Assembly (NCBI GenBank): GCA_025356665.1
Contig: JANXRV010000118.1
Span: 24,566 to 88,565, forward strand
Direction: 5' to 3'
Length of the DNA stretch: 64,000 nt
Source of the DNA: CAITSH01 sp025356665
GTDB taxonomy: Bacteria; Pseudomonadota; Gammaproteobacteria; Burkholderiales; SG8-39
Shown: piece after piece, positions 52,659 through 61,203 of the stretch
How the letters are laid out: each line of letters starts with the position of its first letter
Numbering within the stretch: the stretch's first letter is position 1
Program-made: the position numbers and the translations under genes
Notes under the pieces: generated by a model
Seen by the model: only the letters and a program-made list of their open reading frames with translations
Database searches by the model: none
What the model was told of the DNA's origin: nothing

Positions 52659-52806
52659 AAACCAGATCGCCGCACCGCGCTAACGCCGTGCGGGAGCGTA
52701 TTGAAAACGCTGCTGCGCTAGAGCGCTGCAACACCGGTGTAACACCACGGGGCTAGCATGTCGGGTCGCCGGGACGCGGCACCGTCACACTGACAAGGAG
52801 CAACCC

Positions 52807-54036
52807 ATGCGCCGCATAAGTTTCTTTACCACTGCCGTACTGCTGTTCCTGGCATGGAGCGCCGCCGCATCGGCGCAAAGCCCGAAGGCCATCTCCAATA
52901 TCCAGGTCGGTCCGCGTCCGTACTTCCTCGTCGAGGACATGCGCGAGGGGCCGTTAAAAACCAAACTGCAAAGCTGCGGCAACGGGCCGTTTCGCAAAAC
53001 AACTTTTTCCATCGGCCACCGCGGTGCACCTCTGATGTTCCCGGAACACACCAAGGAGTCGTATGAGGCTGCGGCGCGCATGGGCGCCGGCGTGCTCGAA
53101 TGCGACGTCACCTTTACCAGGGACAAGGAACTGGTTTGCCGCCACGCGCAAAACGACCTGCATACCACCACCAATATCCTCGCCACACCGCTGGCCGCCA
53201 AGTGCACCAAGGGCTTTACGCCTTATGACGCAGAGAGAAATATCCCGGCCTCGGCAGAGTGCCGCACGAGTGACATCACCCTCGCCGAGTTCAAGACCTT
53301 GCGTGGGAAAATGGACGCCTTTGACCCCAAGGCGAAAACGGTGGCCGAGTACATGGCCGGCACCGCCAACTGGCGCACCGACTTGTACAGCGGGGCCACC
53401 AGCGGCACATTGCTGACGCACCAGGAGAGCATCGCGCTCTTTCGGAAACTTGGCACCAAAATGACCCCGGAACTCAAATCGGCGAGTGTCACCATGCCCT
53501 TCGAGGGATTTTCGCAGGCCGATTATGCGCAAAAAATGCTCGATGAATACAAGGCCGCAAAGATCCCGGCCGCGCAGGTGTTTCCGCAGTCGTTCAACAG
53601 GGACGACATCCTGTACTGGGTTAAAAATGAACCGGCGTTTGCGAAGCAGGCGGTGTTCCTGGATGCAGCCAATAACGTCGCGGAGCTGCCGGATCTGGAT
53701 AAACTCAAGGCCTACAAACGCGAGGGCATAGTGATCGTCGCCCCGCCGATTTTCGCGCTGCTCGCCGCCGAGAACGGCAACATCGTGCCTTCCACTTACG
53801 CCAAAAATGCCAGGGCCGCGGGCCTTCGCATCATCACCTGGAGCCTGGAGCGCTCGGGTGTGCTCGCCAACGGCAAGAACGGTTTTTATTACCAGAGCTT
53901 TGATGCGGCCATCCGCCGCGACGGCGACGTGATGCAGGTACTGGACGTGCTTGCGAAGGAAGTGGGCATCATGGGAATTTTTTCCGACTGGCCGGCGACC
54001 GTGACCTACTACGCCAGTTGCATGGGCCTCAAGTAA
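52807..54036 (+). CDS. Periplasmic glycerophosphodiester phosphodiesterase
   Basis: 409 residues with a signal peptide (FFTTAVLLFLAWSAAASA). The GDPD motif appears as FSIGHRGAPLMFPEHTKESY, with a later E-x-D pair (VLECDVTFTRDKELVCRHAQND). These enzymes hydrolyse deacylated phospholipid diesters to glycerol 3-phosphate and an alcohol. It is longer than the E. coli GlpQ (about 358), with an internal insertion. Preceded by AAGGAGC near 52795. Confidence 0.9.
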   Translation: MRRISFFTTAVLLFLAWSAAASAQSPKAISNIQVGPRPYFLVEDMREGPLKTKLQSCGNGPFRKTTFSIGHRGAPLMFPEHTKESYEAAARMGAGVLECDVTFTRDKELVCRHAQNDLHTTTNILATPLAAKCTKGFTPYDAERNIPASAECRTSDITLAEFKTLRGKMDAFDPKAKTVAEYMAGTANWRTDLYSGATSGTLLTHQESIALFRKLGTKMTPELKSASVTMPFEGFSQADYAQKMLDEYKAAKIPAAQVFPQSFNRDDILYWVKNEPAFAKQAVFLDAANNVAELPDLDKLKAYKREGIVIVAPPIFALLAAENGNIVPSTYAKNARAAGLRIITWSLERSGVLANGKNGFYYQSFDAAIRRDGDVMQVLDVLAKEVGIMGIFSDWPATVTYYASCMGLK

Positions 54037-54064
54037 TCGCGCCCTTCCGGATACCTGCATACCG

Positions 54065-54097
54065 GCTGGAAATCCGCGCCAGTGGCTGATTTCCAGC
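54065..54097. terminator. Hairpin terminator
   Basis: GCTGGAAATC (54065-54074) pairs exactly with GATTTCCAGC (54088-54097) over a 13-base loop, then TTATTCTC. It lies between the convergent ends of the phosphodiesterase and the hydroxylase genes, so it may serve both. Confidence 0.7.
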
Positions 54098-54122
54098 TTA
54101 TTCTCATATTGTCCGTGCGGGC

Positions 54123-55304
54123 TTACATGCCCTCGTACAGCCAGGCCATGCTCTCTATCGACTGTTCGGCGGTGCGGCTTTTCAGGAAGGCGTTGCGCAG
54201 GTCGCGTGTCGCCCCTGAGGCGTGATAGACCTCGCCGTACAGGCGCGCCGTCAGTTGTACGCGCGCGGTGCGCAGGTAGCGGGCCTGCTGGTAGGCGAGA
54301 AAGGCGGCGGCGAAGTCGCCGCCATTCCCCTTGAGTTTGTCGGCAAGGCATACCGCGTCCTCCATTGCCATCGCCGCGCCTTGCGCAAGGTATTGCAGCA
54401 TGGGGTGGGCGGCATCGCCAAGCAGGGTCACGCGGCCGCGGCTCCAGTCGCGTATTGGTTCGCGGTCGCACAGCACCCACATGCGCCAGGAGTCTATTTT
54501 CTCGAGCATGCCGCGCACCTCGGGGCAGGTCGCCTTGAAGCGCTGGTGCAACTCTTCCGGATCGCCGAAGCTGTCCCAGCCTTCTTCGTAACGGTCGCTG
54601 TGGAATACCGCAACCAGGTTAAAGAGCTCGCCGCGCCGCAGGGGATAGTGCACGAGGTGGGTTTTTTCGCCCGCCCATAGCACCATCGAATTGCGCAGGT
54701 TGGCTTTGGGCACTTCCGCAATAGGCAGCACGGCGCGATAGGCGATGTGTCCGGACACGCGCGGTTTGCCGTCGCCGACAATGGACTCGCGCACCGTGGA
54801 CCACAGCCCGTCGGCGCCGATCAGCGCCGCGCCTTCAAAGGTGTCGCCGTTTTGCATTGCGATGCTGACATGGTCGCCGTGCTCGGTGAAGCTGACCATC
54901 TTTTGCGACGCGCTGAGCGTAATGAGGGGCGAGGTGCGGCATGCGTCCAGCAGGGCATTATGCAGGTCGGCGCGGTGGATCAGGCCGTAAGTCTGGCCGA
55001 AGCGCTTGCGAAAGGTCTCGCCTGCGGGCATGCGCGAGACCAGTTCGCCGGTGACGCTGTCGCGCACTTCCAGTTCGTCCGGAAACGCGGCGATGTCGTT
55101 CACTGCGGCGGTGACGCCGAGTCTCTCGAACACCATGAAGGCATTGGGGCCCAGCTGTATGCCGGCACCGATTTCCTTGAACTCGCTCGCTTGCTCAAAT
55201 ACATGCGAAGGGTATCCCTTATGGGCGAGTGCCAGCGCGGCGGCAATGCCGCCGATTCCGCCGCCGACAATCAACACGGGAAGTGCGGGAAGTGCAGCTG
55301 CCAT
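54123..55304 (-). CDS. 3-hydroxybenzoate 6-hydroxylase-like FAD monooxygenase
   Basis: 393 residues from ATG 55304 with AAAGGAGAG upstream. FAD motifs: VLIVGGGIGGIAAALAL, the DG motif (LIGADGLWSTVRESI) and VTLLGDAAHPMLQYLAQGAAMAMEDA. This is the salicylate hydroxylase class A family; with a gentisate dioxygenase gene just upstream, the best role is para-hydroxylation of 3-hydroxybenzoate to gentisate using NADH and oxygen. Salicylate 5-hydroxylation would need different subunits. A terminator precedes it, so it may have its own promoter. Confidence 0.85.
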   Translation of the reverse strand: MAAALPALPVLIVGGGIGGIAAALALAHKGYPSHVFEQASEFKEIGAGIQLGPNAFMVFERLGVTAAVNDIAAFPDELEVRDSVTGELVSRMPAGETFRKRFGQTYGLIHRADLHNALLDACRTSPLITLSASQKMVSFTEHGDHVSIAMQNGDTFEGAALIGADGLWSTVRESIVGDGKPRVSGHIAYRAVLPIAEVPKANLRNSMVLWAGEKTHLVHYPLRRGELFNLVAVFHSDRYEEGWDSFGDPEELHQRFKATCPEVRGMLEKIDSWRMWVLCDREPIRDWSRGRVTLLGDAAHPMLQYLAQGAAMAMEDAVCLADKLKGNGGDFAAAFLAYQQARYLRTARVQLTARLYGEVYHASGATRDLRNAFLKSRTAEQSIESMAWLYEGM

Positions 55305-55373
55305 GCTCGTCTCTCCTTTGCCGCTGGTTTTTATCCGGATGCTTTTTTGCAACGTGGTTTGCTGAAACGGCGC

Positions 55374-55408
55374 GCGAAAAAAAGGCCGGCAACAGCGCCG
55401 GCCCTTTT
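55374..55408. terminator. Terminator between gentisate dioxygenase and hydroxylase
   Basis: GGCCGGC at 55384-55390 and GCCGGCC at 55397-55403 form a seven-base stem with a six-base loop. On the minus strand it is followed by a run of seven Ts, so it should stop transcripts leaving the dioxygenase gene. Confidence 0.75.
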
Positions 55409-55427
55409 GCGCCGCTTGCGGCTGGTC

Positions 55428-56468
55428 TTAGATCACTTCACGCCACAGGTCAAGCGCCTGCTGCACCGGGCGGTCCGAGAAGCTGAACAGCACGACTTCG
55501 TCGTCGGCCTCCAGCGTGTAAGGCATCCAGGACGGGCACACGAACACGTCGCGCGGACCGAAGGAGAAACTCTGTCCGTTGATGAGGGCGCGGCCCTTGC
55601 CCTCGACCACGGCATAGACCGTGGAGTCGGTGGAGCGGTAGGGTTTGCCCTTGAAGCCCTTGGGCAGTAATTGCATGAAGGTGCCGATGGTGGGCATGGC
55701 CCACTCTCCGGTGACCGGATTGGTGTATTGCAGCTTGAAGCCCCAGCAGTCGTGCGGATCGTGCCCGCGTTGCATAGTCGAAAGCGCCTCGCGCGTGCGA
55801 CCGTAGGGATACCAGAAGAGGGGCGAGGTGCGGCTTTTGGCCTTGTACTCCACCGGCTTCATGGTGTTGCCAAAGACCGCCAGATTGTCGCCCTCGGTGC
55901 GGTTGGTGTGCTGCATTTCCTCGCTCGGGCGCTCAAGAAACTGCGCGTCCAGCAATTCGACGATGGGCACGTCAAGGCCGTCCATCCAGACCATGGGCTC
56001 GTTCGACGGGTTGCCGTGGTCGTGGTAGCACCAGGAGGGCGTGATGACAAAGTCGCCGACATTCATGGTGACCTTCTCGCCGTCAACGGCGGTGTAGGCG
56101 CCGCCACCCTGGAGGATGAAACGTAGCGCCGATTGCGAATGACGGTGCGCCGGAGCAACCTCGCCTGGCATGATCATCTGCAGGCCGGCATACAGGCTGT
56201 GGGTGATGCGCGAGCGGCCGCGCAGACCCGGGTTCTCCAGTACCAGCACGCGCCGCTCTGCCTCTTTGGCGGTGATCAACTCACCGGCTTCCTTGATCCA
56301 GGGCCAGACCGTGTCCCACTTCCACAGATAGGGCTTGCACGGCGTGTTGGGCGTGGGCGTGACCAGGTTGTGCAGCACTTCCCACAACGGGGTGACGTTG
56401 GCCTTGTCGATCTTGTCGTAAAACGCCTTGCGTTCGGCGGTGACATTGGGTTGCAGGACTGCAGACAT
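55428..56468 (-). CDS. Gentisate 1,2-dioxygenase
   Basis: 346 residues (normal length for the family) from ATG 56468 with AAGGAGG six bases upstream. Bicupin protein with the Fe ligands in APAHRHSQSALRFILQGGG and the second H of the cupin (SWCYHDHGNPS). It opens the ring of gentisate between C1 and C2 with oxygen to maleylpyruvate. Placed with the 6-hydroxylase that makes its substrate and with a hotdog thioesterase and 2-oxoacid oxidoreductase genes. Confidence 0.92.
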   Translation of the reverse strand: MSAVLQPNVTAERKAFYDKIDKANVTPLWEVLHNLVTPTPNTPCKPYLWKWDTVWPWIKEAGELITAKEAERRVLVLENPGLRGRSRITHSLYAGLQMIMPGEVAPAHRHSQSALRFILQGGGAYTAVDGEKVTMNVGDFVITPSWCYHDHGNPSNEPMVWMDGLDVPIVELLDAQFLERPSEEMQHTNRTEGDNLAVFGNTMKPVEYKAKSRTSPLFWYPYGRTREALSTMQRGHDPHDCWGFKLQYTNPVTGEWAMPTIGTFMQLLPKGFKGKPYRSTDSTVYAVVEGKGRALINGQSFSFGPRDVFVCPSWMPYTLEADDEVVLFSFSDRPVQQALDLWREVI

Positions 56469-56577
56469 GGTTCCTCCTTGCGGGTGATGCTGCGGGTACA
56501 CCAAAAAACTGATTTTCCGCCTTAGTTGCGTGTGCCGCAACCTTGACTGGCCAATCGACCTGTCAGCCTGTTCGGGC

Positions 56578-57039
56578 TCATGGACTCGAGGCGGTTGGCA
56601 CGGTTTGCGGTGCCGTTTCTGCGCTTTGTGCAACAAAAGCCTGCATACGCTCGCGCAGTGCCTCGGGGACAGGAATGGCCTTGTAGGTCTCGAGCGAGAA
56701 AATACAAATGCTGTGACGTGCCTTTAGGCAGACGCGCTCTGCGATGGTGGCGTGGTAGGCGAGGTCGATGGCACTGTTACGGATGCGCACGACGGAAAGT
56801 TCGATTTTCAGCTTGTCGCCAAAAAAGGCCGGACTGATGAAGTCGCACTGCATGCTCACAGTGGGCGCACCGATGCGCTTTTTCATCAGAAAATCGGCAT
56901 AAGGTTCGTCCAGCCCGTCGTTGAACCAGGCCTCCATCGCCTGATGCAGCAGGTCAAACAACCGCGGGAAATAGGCAATCCCTGCCGGGTCGCAATGCGA
57001 GAACAGTATGGGATATTCGACGGTGAAGATTTTGGCCAT
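56578..57039 (-). CDS. Hotdog-fold acyl-CoA thioesterase
   Basis: 153 residues with the 4-hydroxybenzoyl-CoA thioesterase signature FSHCDPAGIAYFPRLFDLLHQAMEAWF (catalytic D near residue 17) and DKLKIELSVVRIRNSAIDL. It should hydrolyse an aromatic acyl-CoA to free acid. In this cluster its likely product is 3-hydroxybenzoate feeding the 6-hydroxylase. The ATG at 57039 was chosen over the longer frame, which would run through weak sequence. Confidence 0.85.
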   Translation of the reverse strand: MAKIFTVEYPILFSHCDPAGIAYFPRLFDLLHQAMEAWFNDGLDEPYADFLMKKRIGAPTVSMQCDFISPAFFGDKLKIELSVVRIRNSAIDLAYHATIAERVCLKARHSICIFSLETYKAIPVPEALRERMQAFVAQSAETAPQTVPTASSP

Positions 57040-57166
57040 GCGGGATTCCGTTTCCATTTGCAAAAAGCGCCGATGCTCAGGCTGTGCCGACGTTCGGTCT
57101 GCGCCAACGTTCAGGCTGCGCCGATGCGAAAAGTCCGGCAGTTTAACGCGTCCTGCTGCGGCGGTT

Positions 57167-59338
57167 TCAGGCCGGCTGCAAAAGTCCGATAAAGGCGCCG
57201 CGCAGTTTCGCCTTGATGCGGTCCCAGGCGCCGGCGTTTTGCACGATTTCGGCGCGGTAAAAGCTCGGGCACAGGACGGCCGCATGGGCCACCTCGCCGC
57301 ACAGGCCGCAGCCGACGCAGGCATTGTTCACATGCGCGACCGGATCGACCTTGAGCGGGTCGGATGCGGGCTTGACCGTCAGCGACGGGCAGCCCGAAAG
57401 GCGTATGCAGGAGTGGTCGCCCGAGCAGGTGTCCTCATCCACGCCAAAGCGCGTGCGCACCACGCGCTCGCCGCGTTTTAGGAGCCCCGCGAGGATGGGA
57501 CGGATGCGCCGCTGGCGCTCGAGCTGGCACTCGGCTTCGGCGATGATGACCTTGAGGCCAGGCTCCCTCGAGGCGAAGGCCTCGCGCAGGGTCTGCGCCA
57601 TTTCGGACACCTTGTAGGTATAGACGTTGCGCAGCCAGGTCACGCCCGCCCCGCGCAGGGTGTTCTCTATGCTGCGGTCGCTGTGTACGGCGCTTTTCTC
57701 TTGCGCCAGATCGCGCGCCGAGGCGTCGGGCGTCGAGACCACCTCTTGCGTGCCGGTGGCCGAGGTGTAGCCGTTTTTCATGATCACCAGCACCGCGTCC
57801 CCGCCGTTGAGCAGGTTGGAGGCCACGCCCGAGAGCATGCCGTTATGCCAGAAGCCGCCGTCGCCCATGATAGCCATGGGCCGGCGCGCCATCATCGGTC
57901 CGACGCCGGCCGCGCTGGCGAGACTCATGCCGTAACCCAGTATGGTGTTGCCCTGCGAGAAGGGCTCGAAGGTGGCGAAGGAGTGGCAGCCGATGTCAGC
58001 CGAGACATGCAGCTCACCAATGTCGCGCTTGGCAAGCTTCATCGCTGCAAATACCGGCCGTTCGGGGCAGCCGATGCAAAAGGCCGGCGGCCGTGCCGGC
58101 AGGACGGCGCCGATCAGGGCGCCCGCACGCGAGCGCACGGCATCCACGCTCTCCAGCCAGCGCATGCCGGCCGAGGTGTCGAGGTGGGCGGCGTGCTTTG
58201 CGACAAAGCGCGCAAGGCCGCGCACGATGACCTCCGAGGTGTATTCGCCGGCCATGGCGAGCATGTCTTTGCCGTGCAATTGCGTATGGGTGAGGTGCGC
58301 CAGCCCCGGCTCGCTGGCGGCGCGGCGCAGTGTCGTGGCGATGTCCTGCTCGATGTACTCGGGCATGCCCTCTTCAACCACGATCACGGCGCGCTTGCCC
58401 TTGCAAAAGCCGGTGATTTCTTCCGGCACCAGCGGATAGACGACGTTGAGCGCGAGTATCGGGATATGGCTGTTGCCGAAGTCATCGGCAAGCCCCAGTA
58501 GATGCAGGGCGCGCTGCAGGTTGTTGTACAGGCCGCCCTGGCAAATGATCCCCAGCCCCGCTTCATCGCCGGCGAAGGTCTCGTTGAGCTTGTGTTCGGC
58601 GATAAAGCGCCTTGCCGCCGGCATGCGCACCTCGGCCTTGAGCTTTTCCTGCTTGAAGGTCGCAGGGGGGTGGGACAGGCGGTCGTAGTTGAACGCAGGC
58701 GGGCCGTCGAGTTGGTGGCGGGTCGATACGGCGGGAGCGACATTGTCGCGGGCGACAAAGCTGCCGTGAAGATGGCAGGCGCGTATGCGCAACTCCATCA
58801 TCACCGGCGAATTGGTCGCCTCGGACAGGGCAAAGCCCTTGTCCACCATGTTGACGATGGTGGTGAGGTTGGGGCGCGGGTCGAGCATCCACATCTGCGA
58901 TTTCATGGCAAAGGCGTGGCTGCGTTCCAGGGCGATGCTGGCCCCCTCGCCGTAGTCCTCGCCCAGAACGATGAGCGCACCGCCCACCACGCCGGCCGTG
59001 GAGAGGTAGGTAAGCGCATCGGAGGCGACGTTGGTGCCGACCACGGACTTCCAGGTCACCGCGCCGCGCGCCGGGTAATTGATCGAGGCGCCCAGCATGG
59101 CCGCGGCCGAGGCCTCGTTGGTGCAGGCCTCCACATGCACGCCAAGCGTATCAAGGTAGTCGCGCGCCTGCACCATAACATCGAGTAGATGCGACACCGG
59201 CGCACCCTGATAGCCGCCGACATAAGACACGCCCGACTGCAGCAAGGCCTTGGTCACGGCGAGTATGCCCTCGCCGTGAAAGACGTCACCCTCACCCAGT
59301 TTGAGTGACTCTATTTCAGAGGCGAAGGAGCGTTCCAT
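57167..59338 (-). CDS. iorA: Indolepyruvate:ferredoxin oxidoreductase alpha subunit, copy 1
   Basis: 723 residues. N-terminal pyruvate-binding fold (GVSYVGGYQGAPVSHLLDV), a thiamine-diphosphate site (MGDGGFWHNGML then VLVIMKNGYTSATGTQ), and C-terminal Fe-S ligands (EDTCSGDHSCIRLSGC and CVGCGLCGEVAHAAVLC). It oxidises arylpyruvate-like 2-oxo acids to acyl-CoA and CO2, reducing ferredoxin. A related copy lies at 61200. Its first 50 bases are repeated upstream at 59409-59458. Confidence 0.88.
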   Translation of the reverse strand: MERSFASEIESLKLGEGDVFHGEGILAVTKALLQSGVSYVGGYQGAPVSHLLDVMVQARDYLDTLGVHVEACTNEASAAAMLGASINYPARGAVTWKSVVGTNVASDALTYLSTAGVVGGALIVLGEDYGEGASIALERSHAFAMKSQMWMLDPRPNLTTIVNMVDKGFALSEATNSPVMMELRIRACHLHGSFVARDNVAPAVSTRHQLDGPPAFNYDRLSHPPATFKQEKLKAEVRMPAARRFIAEHKLNETFAGDEAGLGIICQGGLYNNLQRALHLLGLADDFGNSHIPILALNVVYPLVPEEITGFCKGKRAVIVVEEGMPEYIEQDIATTLRRAASEPGLAHLTHTQLHGKDMLAMAGEYTSEVIVRGLARFVAKHAAHLDTSAGMRWLESVDAVRSRAGALIGAVLPARPPAFCIGCPERPVFAAMKLAKRDIGELHVSADIGCHSFATFEPFSQGNTILGYGMSLASAAGVGPMMARRPMAIMGDGGFWHNGMLSGVASNLLNGGDAVLVIMKNGYTSATGTQEVVSTPDASARDLAQEKSAVHSDRSIENTLRGAGVTWLRNVYTYKVSEMAQTLREAFASREPGLKVIIAEAECQLERQRRIRPILAGLLKRGERVVRTRFGVDEDTCSGDHSCIRLSGCPSLTVKPASDPLKVDPVAHVNNACVGCGLCGEVAHAAVLCPSFYRAEIVQNAGAWDRIKAKLRGAFIGLLQPA

Positions 59339-59353
59339 AGATGCGTATCGGCT

Positions 59354-59458
59354 TTAGCTGACTGACTCGGGGGATTTAAAGGGGGCATCGCCCCCTTTTC
59401 GTAACAGCCCCTCACCCAGTTTGAGTGACTCTATTTCAGAGGCGAAGGAGCGTTCCAT
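59354..59458 (-). CDS. 34-codon frame from a duplicated iorA start
   Basis: The frame starts with the same 16 codons as iorA copy 1 (MERSFASEIESLKLGEG), then runs LLRKGGDAPFKSPESVS and stops just upstream of the real iorA. The first 49-50 bases are identical to 59289-59338. It may be leftover from a tandem duplication. Its 3' half contains the hairpin at 59378-59398, so if translated it could act as a leader in front of iorA. Confidence 0.45.
   Translation of the reverse strand: MERSFASEIESLKLGEGLLRKGGDAPFKSPESVS
59378..59398. terminator. Hairpin between duplicated starts
   Basis: AAAGGGGG (59378-59385) and CCCCCTTT (59391-59398) with a five-base loop. On the minus strand it lies between the extra start and iorA copy 1. 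Confidence 0.6.
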
Positions 59459-59493
59459 GACTAAAAGCGAGTCTTGGAAAAAAATCCGCCAAT

Positions 59494-59586
59494 GTCATTG
59501 CGAGGAGCAAAGCGACGAAGCAATTTGGTCGCCAACATGACAGCTTTTGTATGGCGACAAGATTGCTTCGCTGCGCTCGCAATGAC
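59494..59586. repeat. Palindromic REP-like element
   Basis: GTCATTGCGAG at 59494-59504 and its complement CTCGCAATGAC at 59576-59586 bracket a near-palindromic 93-base element with inner GAAGCAAT / ATTGCTTC arms. This pattern (GTCATTGCGAGGAGCGAAGC-like) is a dispersed repeat known from many bacteria. It lies just upstream of the extra iorA start and past the iorB stop. Confidence 0.8.
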
Positions 59587-59601
59587 GGGCTGGGTCATGG
59601 T

Positions 59602-61203
59602 TCAGGTCGCCTTGTTGGCCGCAGGCCGCTTCATGAACTGAATGGTCTTGGCCTTGGGTGGCAGCGGCGTGATGCCGTGGGTGGCGAGCGAACTCTCCAG
59701 TGCGCGGCCTTCGGGGTCGGCCAGCGCCGCCTCGCGTGCCTTGCGTATTGCCTCTGCGCGCGACTGGTCGCTGTCGAAGTTGGCGCCATTGACGGTGTTG
59801 TCGAGGACGATGGTGTCAAGGATGCGCAGGAAATTGTCCTTGCCGCGGCGGTGTGTGTCGCCGTAGCCCTTGATCAGGCGGCCGCACAGCGCGATTTCCA
59901 GGGCCAGCGCGTTGTTTGCGGCCGGGTTACGCGCCGCGGCGCCAGTGATCGCCGCGACCCAGCGCGTGATCAAAGCCTGCTCCTCGCCGTAGCGCGCCGT
60001 GAAGCGACGCAGCGGACGCAGCCAGGCGAGGCTGCGTAGCATCAGGAAGCCGAACACGCTGGTGGTTTTTACGTACAGGCCGACGTTCAGATTGTGTGTG
60101 AGGCCGTGTTTTTTGGCAAGGCGCAGAAACCCCCGCGACAGCGGGCCGGGCAGCAGTGCCGCCATTTCCTCAACGCCGGGTTTGAGGTATTCGATGATGT
60201 GCACCGGCTCGTCGGTCTTGGCCTGCACTTCCTTGCGCACGCGTTCGAAGCGGCTTTTGCGCGATTTCAGGTCGGCGACACGGATGACGTCCTCATAACA
60301 CATCCATAGCGCAAGAAAGCGGCCGGTCTCGCTGGTCAGTTTGTATTCGTCGCCATCGAGCTGCAACACCGGTTCGAGGCGGTCCAAGTAAAGGTCGGCG
60401 TAAGCCTTGTCCTGAAAGTCGGTGCACCGCGCGACGCCTTCCTCGAGCATCTTGTGTGTCGCTGCGGGGAAAGAAGCGCGCACGCGATCGGCTGGAGAGC
60501 CGCGCCAGACGGGCATTTCCAGCGTATGTCCCCGGCGGGTTCCGGCCGCGGCATGGTCGAAGCCGGCGGCAAAACCGCGCAGGCTGGCTTCGGCGCCCTT
60601 GCCCATCTTGCGAATCGCGTCCTCGCAGGCGGCGCGCGATAGTGGTAGCGCACCCGAGCCGGCCAGTGCGCCGAACATCACCGCGCTGATCACCGTGCCC
60701 GAGCGCGTTGCGATCTCGGCCATGTCGAACAGGATGGCGCGCTTGGCCAGTTCGCCGGCGGCGTTGACGATCTTGTCGCTGTCAAAGCGGCCGTCGCCCA
60801 TTTGCATTTTTTCCACCGTCGTGTAGATGCGATGGTTGGAGGCGATCAGTGTGGTGCGCTCCGAGGTGACAAAGCCGTTCAACATGGCCCTGCCAGCCTC
60901 GAGCAGTTCGGAGGCGACCATGACGTCGACGTAGCCGGGTGCCGGGGTAAGGGTCATCACCGGACGGCGGCCGCCCAGTTCACTGTTTCTCGCCGGATAA
61001 AGTTCGACGTAATAGGTGGTGGCACCGGTGCGTTGCGCCACGCCCGGTATTGAGGTCGACTGCACCGGAAAATCCTGCGCGGTGGCCGCCGCGATGATCC
61101 AGTCGGCGAGCACGCCGCCGCCTTCGCCGCCAAGGGCGGCGACAAGGATCGTAAGCGGGCGCTCGGGCAGCGTTTTGGTTTGGGTCATGATGTCACCGTT
61201 CAT
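59602..61203 (-). CDS. iorB: Indolepyruvate:ferredoxin oxidoreductase beta subunit with C-terminal extension
   Basis: 533 residues. N-terminal 2-oxoacid oxidoreductase gamma-type domain (ILVAALGGEGGGVLADWI, SIPGVAQRTGATTYYVELYP). The last ~280 residues (from about residue 240) are an added domain of the type found in fused IorB proteins (DUF6537-like). It completes the active enzyme with either IorA copy. The start ATG at 61203 shares ATGA with the stop of iorA copy 2, so they are translationally coupled. Confidence 0.85.
   Translation of the reverse strand: MNGDIMTQTKTLPERPLTILVAALGGEGGGVLADWIIAAATAQDFPVQSTSIPGVAQRTGATTYYVELYPARNSELGGRRPVMTLTPAPGYVDVMVASELLEAGRAMLNGFVTSERTTLIASNHRIYTTVEKMQMGDGRFDSDKIVNAAGELAKRAILFDMAEIATRSGTVISAVMFGALAGSGALPLSRAACEDAIRKMGKGAEASLRGFAAGFDHAAAGTRRGHTLEMPVWRGSPADRVRASFPAATHKMLEEGVARCTDFQDKAYADLYLDRLEPVLQLDGDEYKLTSETGRFLALWMCYEDVIRVADLKSRKSRFERVRKEVQAKTDEPVHIIEYLKPGVEEMAALLPGPLSRGFLRLAKKHGLTHNLNVGLYVKTTSVFGFLMLRSLAWLRPLRRFTARYGEEQALITRWVAAITGAAARNPAANNALALEIALCGRLIKGYGDTHRRGKDNFLRILDTIVLDNTVNGANFDSDQSRAEAIRKAREAALADPEGRALESSLATHGITPLPPKAKTIQFMKRPAANKAT

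Noticed and set aside
52954..54480. 508-codon ORF antisense to the phosphodiesterase
   Set aside because: Crosses a convergent terminator and both real gene ends; shadow frame.
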